A stretch of 64,000 bases of DNA from Motacilla alba alba (Eukaryota; Chordata; Aves; Passeriformes; Motacillidae): assembly GCF_015832195.1 (NCBI RefSeq), contig NC_052046.1, positions 22,002,161 through 22,066,160 of the forward strand, in the 5' to 3' direction. Positions 59,855 to 64,000 of this stretch are shown piece after piece. The stretch's first letter is position 1. The number at the start of each line of letters is the position of its first letter. A program made the translations under genes and the position numbers. The notes under the pieces were generated by a model that saw nothing but the letters and a program-made list of their open reading frames with translations, had not been told where the DNA came from and searched no databases.

Positions 59855-59914
59855 ACTTCGAAAGCTCATATTGCCCTATCCTCTACTTCAAAAGCTCATA
59901 TTGCCCTATCCTCT
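59855..59914. repeat. 30-bp tandem duplication
   Basis: The unit begins ACTTCGAAAGCTCATATTGC at 59855 and recurs at 59885 with one substitution (CGA to CAA, the expected outcome of CpG decay). It is followed by a third, short, diverged start (AAGAACTCATAT). Confidence 0.94.
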
Positions 59915-60158
59915 AAGAACTCATATCACTAATGTGTCGGCAGTCAAACTCTCTTGCATCTCATTCATCAGAAGGAGAAAGGTTTGACTTGTTTCTTGGA
60001 GCTATAATCTATGTGATATTAACTACAAAAAAGATGGAATACATTTAGGTACATAGACAGTTAAACAGAGTTTAAGTAGATTAAATAATTTGAGTTAAAT
60101 GCTGGTCTTTAATAGGGTTCAGCAAGAAGATTATTGAAGAGAGGATATTAATACATAC

Positions 60159-60259
60159 TGGTGTATAAGTACCCATGAAGCTGGTGGAAATTCCTGTGAA
60201 CAGAATTATGAAAACCATTGACCAGACCACTGGCCACAATGAGGTTATAACAGAATCCA
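60159..60259 (-). other. Possible 101-nt coding exon with a membrane segment
   Basis: On the minus strand a T-rich tract ending TTCTTTTTTTAG forms a good splice acceptor just before 60259. After 101 nt the sequence CCA|GTATGT forms a plausible donor at 60159. The reading frame between them is open and gives a hydrophobic segment containing SLWPVVWSMVFIILFTGI followed by STSFMGTYTP, like one transmembrane helix with a short loop. I cannot match it to a known protein and see no partner exon in the window. A chance ORF in T-rich DNA is quite possible. Confidence 0.2.
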
Positions 60260-62616
60260 CTAAAAAAAGAAGGACCACAACTCTGCGTTAAAAAGACCAC
60301 AGTTTCCTTCTCTGATTTATTCTCAGACTGTCAATTCCTAATAGCAATGATAATTCCTGTCCACAGGAATAACACCACCTCATAGATTCTGTGGCTGGTC
60401 TCTTCTGAAAGACAGTTAGAATGACCATATAATGAATTTTCCACGTCCTATCAATATTCAGAGGAGCAAGAATCCCTTAGTTGTTCAAGCTAATAATGTG
60501 TAAGTAAGAGAAATTAAAACAAAGTGTAGATTTCTTCATCTACAGGCAGACAGCAAAGATTCAAACCACAAAATTCTTTGCACAATATCTAAACAAGTCA
60601 CAGAAGGCCGAATAACAAAGAAATCATATGAAAGCTTTTTTAAGTTACTTAAAAAAAAAAATCCAAAAAACCCAAATTCATTGTAAGGAACAATCTCGGG
60701 GAAATTATTCCAGGAAAAATTTGTTTACTAACATACAGCATTGTATGTCACATGGGCTAATTGTAGGAATGAAAGCAACACAGGAATTAGATGGTCTTTT
60801 CAAGACTGTAAGGAGTGTGAACAAAGAATATAATTACATATCGAGCCTGTTGATTAACCAATTACTAGTTAAAGCAGATTTAGACTTTAAATTAATTTAG
60901 TTCTGAATTCTGGGGATTTTTGGGCTAAGATAAACAGTGTTTGAAGATTAATTATCCTTGTCTAAGATAAAGGAACTCATTTCAATTTTGTCAGCATGTC
61001 GAAAGACTGGCTGCTGCATGGGAGAGGGTAGACTGCAAATCTCAGCAGTATTGAACTGACTGATTAAAGTGTATTCTGAGACTCCTAATCACTCTAATCC
61101 TCACAGAGAGTGGCAATATTACACACGACATTGTGACAGTCCAAATTAATATTTCAATGAAAAACAGACCAACATTTACCTAGATGAGAAAGTGCACTGT
61201 CTCCAAAGGACCAAGGGAAGTCCAGCAAGAACTCATAAACTCAGTAGTGAGGAAGCACTAGAGCACAGCTTTTCATGCACCTTTGCCCAAAGAGAAAGTA
61301 AAGGTGTTGTTGTGGCACCTGCCATTCATTCTGCCACACCACAGCATCCTGACTGAACTGTGTGGAAGGGCTAATACAACATTTTACTTTTCTGTAAGTA
61401 AAAAGTTTTCTTTCCAGCTATAGACCCAAGGAAGCGTTTAGTGAAGAAAAGATGTCACAATTCAATAGTTGTCCTGGTGTTGGATAGATTTTCTCAGCAA
61501 CTTGCCTGGTGAAGTGCTCAGTCGCCTAACGTCCCCTGCCACATAGAGGAGCACAAGCCCTGTGGCACTGTTGAGTGTCTTGGGCCAGCACAGTCTGCTG
61601 CTGCACCAGGGCTTCCTGTCTCACATCTGGCTCTCCATGAAATGTCATGAGTCTGTCCCCATCGTGGGTCATCCTTTGGCTTCTTGCTGGGAGTGTGTTG
61701 GAAGAGAAGCATACCAACTTGCTTGCTATTTCCACAGCAAGAAATAAAACAGCCTAAAACTTAATATAAATGCTACTTTTAAGATTAGGCTGGTAAATAC
61801 AGTCAACAAAGGATACCTTTTGGGAAGATGAAGGAGCAAAAAGCATCTCTTTGTTGCTGCCTGCTGAACACCTGCTCCTCACTAAAACAAAGCATTGTTT
61901 TCACTAAACTTCAATGCAGTCCAGTAGGACCTTTCATTACGGCCTTATTCCTTAGGCAGCATATTTCCACTGAAGTCAGTATAAGGCATTTTAATTTGCA
62001 GAAACAAGCAGAAGGTACAAACTATATTTTTGGAATACAAAAGCCCACAAGTTCTGGACCTTTTTGTGATGGGTGCTGGAACAGTACATGGGGAGACAAC
62101 CCATACTGCAGAGAACATGCAAAATAGATGCAAGGTTGCAGAAAATGATGAAATAAATGAAGGACTGAAGATTGTCTGCAGAACAAGGCAAGTCCAATGA
62201 GGTTTCCAGAGTCACAAGAGGCAAACTAGATCTAGGAAAAGCTAGGACTGCAGGGAGCAGGGTAAAAAATAAGGCATCAGCCATTACCGCTGAACAATAT
62301 CCCCTCACATCTCTCTGTTCCCAGGTCAGGTGAGCACAATATGTTTGTTCCTTACCCAGGCCAGCAAGTTGTTATGGGGCATCCAGAACTGCATCAAAGG
62401 GTGAGTTGCAAGCCCCAGCCAGGATCACTAAAGGTGAAATATCTGCTCTCAAAAAGACTGTGCTGCCCCTCTCCATTTTCTGAATAAATTGAGTTGTGGG
62501 AATAATTACAACTACTTCTGCTCATAAAGCACTCTCTGTGGAGGGTCCAGACCTTCACCCTAGGTAAACAGTATGATGTAAGTATGTTCAGTTTCTTCCC
62601 CTCAAAACACTTTCCT

Positions 62617-62666
62617 TGCTTCAGCTACATCCCAGCACCATCTGGTGCTTCAGCTACATCCCAGCA
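62617..62666. repeat. 29-bp period duplication with a small palindrome between copies
   Basis: TGCTTCAGCTACATCCCAGC occurs at 62617 and 62646. Between the copies AGCACCA-TC-TGGTGCT forms a short hairpin, a pattern consistent with a copying slip at a hairpin. Confidence 0.92.
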
Positions 62667-64000
62667 AGCATGGGATCCTGTCCTGTGAACCCACATTGCA
62701 TGCTGGTAAATTCAGAGCCATGAGTTTATTATCATTATGTTGCTTTATTGTTTTTTTATAATATTACTACTTTAGCCTGACTAGGAATCCAGTCTTGGAA
62801 TAAACTTCATTGTGCTAGGTGCTGGGCAGAGACATGGCAACAAGGTTCCTAGCATATTGCACTGGTACCCCTAATTTCCCAGATAGGGGAAAACATGCTG
62901 GTTTATCCCCCATTTCCAGACCTCAGAGGAGAGCTATATTTTCATGATGCATATGTGGCACACATACAAGATCCGCTAAAGACTTCAGGCAAAATATAAA
63001 TTAAGCAGCAGCATGGCAGAGTAAAGATTTGTGTTTGGAGACCATCTTCAAAAATAGATTTCTGGCCAACTGCTCCTGCATGCACGCCTCCACTGTGATG
63101 TCTGACAGTTTCTCTAGCACAGAAGCTCTAGGGGCAGCACACATCTCTTACAGCAGACATCACTTACAATCATTCTTTTTAAAGAAAACCTGTTGCTGTA
63201 AACCCAAACACTTGAATCATTACAATTGACCTAAGCAAGTATCCCAGTGCAAGTAATTTTCAGAAGTAGAGGAGACAGCTTTTTTTTCTCTCCATCCTCT
63301 CCTCTTTTAGTCATGCTCTCACATTCCCTCTAGTGCTCTTCTGTTTCCACACAGCTCAGCCAAAGGGAAAATTCATGTCCTGTTTTTCAAGAAACTGGTC
63401 TGCAAGCTGCAGAATCCACAAGCCCTGGTCTTCCCTGGGCAGACATCTGGCAGCAAAGCCTCAGCTGTGCTTTTTTTTCTTTATTTTAGCTTTCTTTCAA
63501 AGTATCCTCCTCTGCTTTCAGTCCATGCCAGTGCCCCATCTCCAGCTGGACTGGTAGAAATCCACTCTGTGGCTGGGTCTGGGGGAGGGATGTAGGGCCA
63601 GTAGTGGTACACCAACTTCTCACAGCAAGGACAAGGAAAAGGGAAAACAAGGGCGGAAGCAGCATCAGCTGCATCAGAGGAATGGTGGGGAGGGAGAGAG
63701 CATGGGTGTGAGGGTATGCTGGGCCATGCTCCCCACCTTTTTGTGATGAGCCATAGTCTGGTGGGTTCACTGCAGCTGGAGCTGTGAGAAAGTGAGATCC
63801 GGTTCTAGCTCCAGCAGTTCCCCACTGAAACAGGGTAAAAACACAGCTTGCAGCTTGGGCAGCTTTGCACAGACAAGGTGAAATTCCCTGTGCTGATTGC
63901 CTGCAGATTTTCCACATATATGCATACATATCCAGTTGTGTATTGATTTTTAAAAAGTACTTGCCATTCACTTTTAGAAACAACTGCATTGTTCTGGATT

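Larger units (their letters stand above)
57370..64000. other. Unique non-coding sequence to the window end
   Basis: The longest ORF is 167 codons (minus strand, 63486-63989). It has a Leu-rich stretch but no family I recognise, and I do not call it a gene. Local features are a CCTCAGGGAGGT duplication near 58.6 kb, a 30-bp duplication at 59.86 kb, a possible minus-strand exon at 60.16 kb and a duplicated block at 62.62 kb. Confidence 0.55.

Noticed and set aside
63486..63989. 167-codon minus-strand ORF with a Leu-rich stretch
   Set aside because: The hydrophobic segment LPPLFSLFLVLAV is short, no family is recognisable, and the composition fits chance.
1..64000. CRISPR array, operons, tRNA or rRNA genes
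   Set aside because: No regularly spaced identical repeats with unique spacers, no packed gene clusters, and no rRNA or tRNA sequence that I could recognise by eye.

Overview
The window looks like non-coding DNA from a bird nuclear genome. The main evidence is a set of CR1-type LINE fragments carrying the avian CR1 3' signature (an ATTCTATGATTCTATG-like end, or its reverse complement). These include pieces with recognisable CR1 ORF1 and reverse-transcriptase coding sequence. There are also two solo LTRs of endogenous retroviruses. One of them has a sequence that I remember as typical of songbird genomes, so a passerine is my best guess; that part is inference. Base composition is AT-rich with scattered GC-richer patches, and the unique sequence shows no bacterial-style gene packing, ribosome binding sites or operons.

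I recognise no host protein-coding gene. The open reading frames are short (the longest is 227 codons) and look like chance ORFs or retroelement remnants. A few short stretches look like single exons (plus strand near 5.1 kb, minus strand near 60.2 kb), but I could not link them to a gene.

Layout. 0-2.3 kb: unique sequence with a poly(A) tract. 2343-3052: solo LTR flanked by a 5-bp target duplication. 3-8.5 kb: unique sequence with a 16-bp perfect inverted repeat and a 28-bp tandem duplication. 8.5 kb: short CR1 3' end. 9926-10475: second solo LTR. 10.5-15.9 kb: unique sequence with short tandem duplications. 15.9-16.7 kb: CR1 with an RT-coding part joined to a 3' end. 19.1 kb and 24.8-25.4 kb: minus-strand CR1 copies. 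27.1-27.8 kb: the longest ORF, with no recognised homology. 31.0-31.5 kb: plus-strand CR1. 34.1 kb: CR1 stub, followed by about 1 kb of GC-richer DNA. 41.5 kb: a 106-nt hairpin. 45.0-45.1 kb: CR1 3' end directly abutting a small CpG-rich island (45.2-45.5 kb). 47.5-48.35 kb: CR1 ORF1 remnant with an SGNH-hydrolase-like domain. 48.4-64 kb: unique sequence with short hairpins, tandem duplications and a possible membrane-segment exon.

The recognisable parts are retrotransposon debris that does not work together as a pathway. The items most worth follow-up are the CpG-rich island at 45.2 kb, the 41.5 kb hairpin, the perfect inverted repeats, the CR1 ORF1 and RT fragments, and the two possible exons. 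I found no convincing new biological system. All counts and alignments were done by eye.
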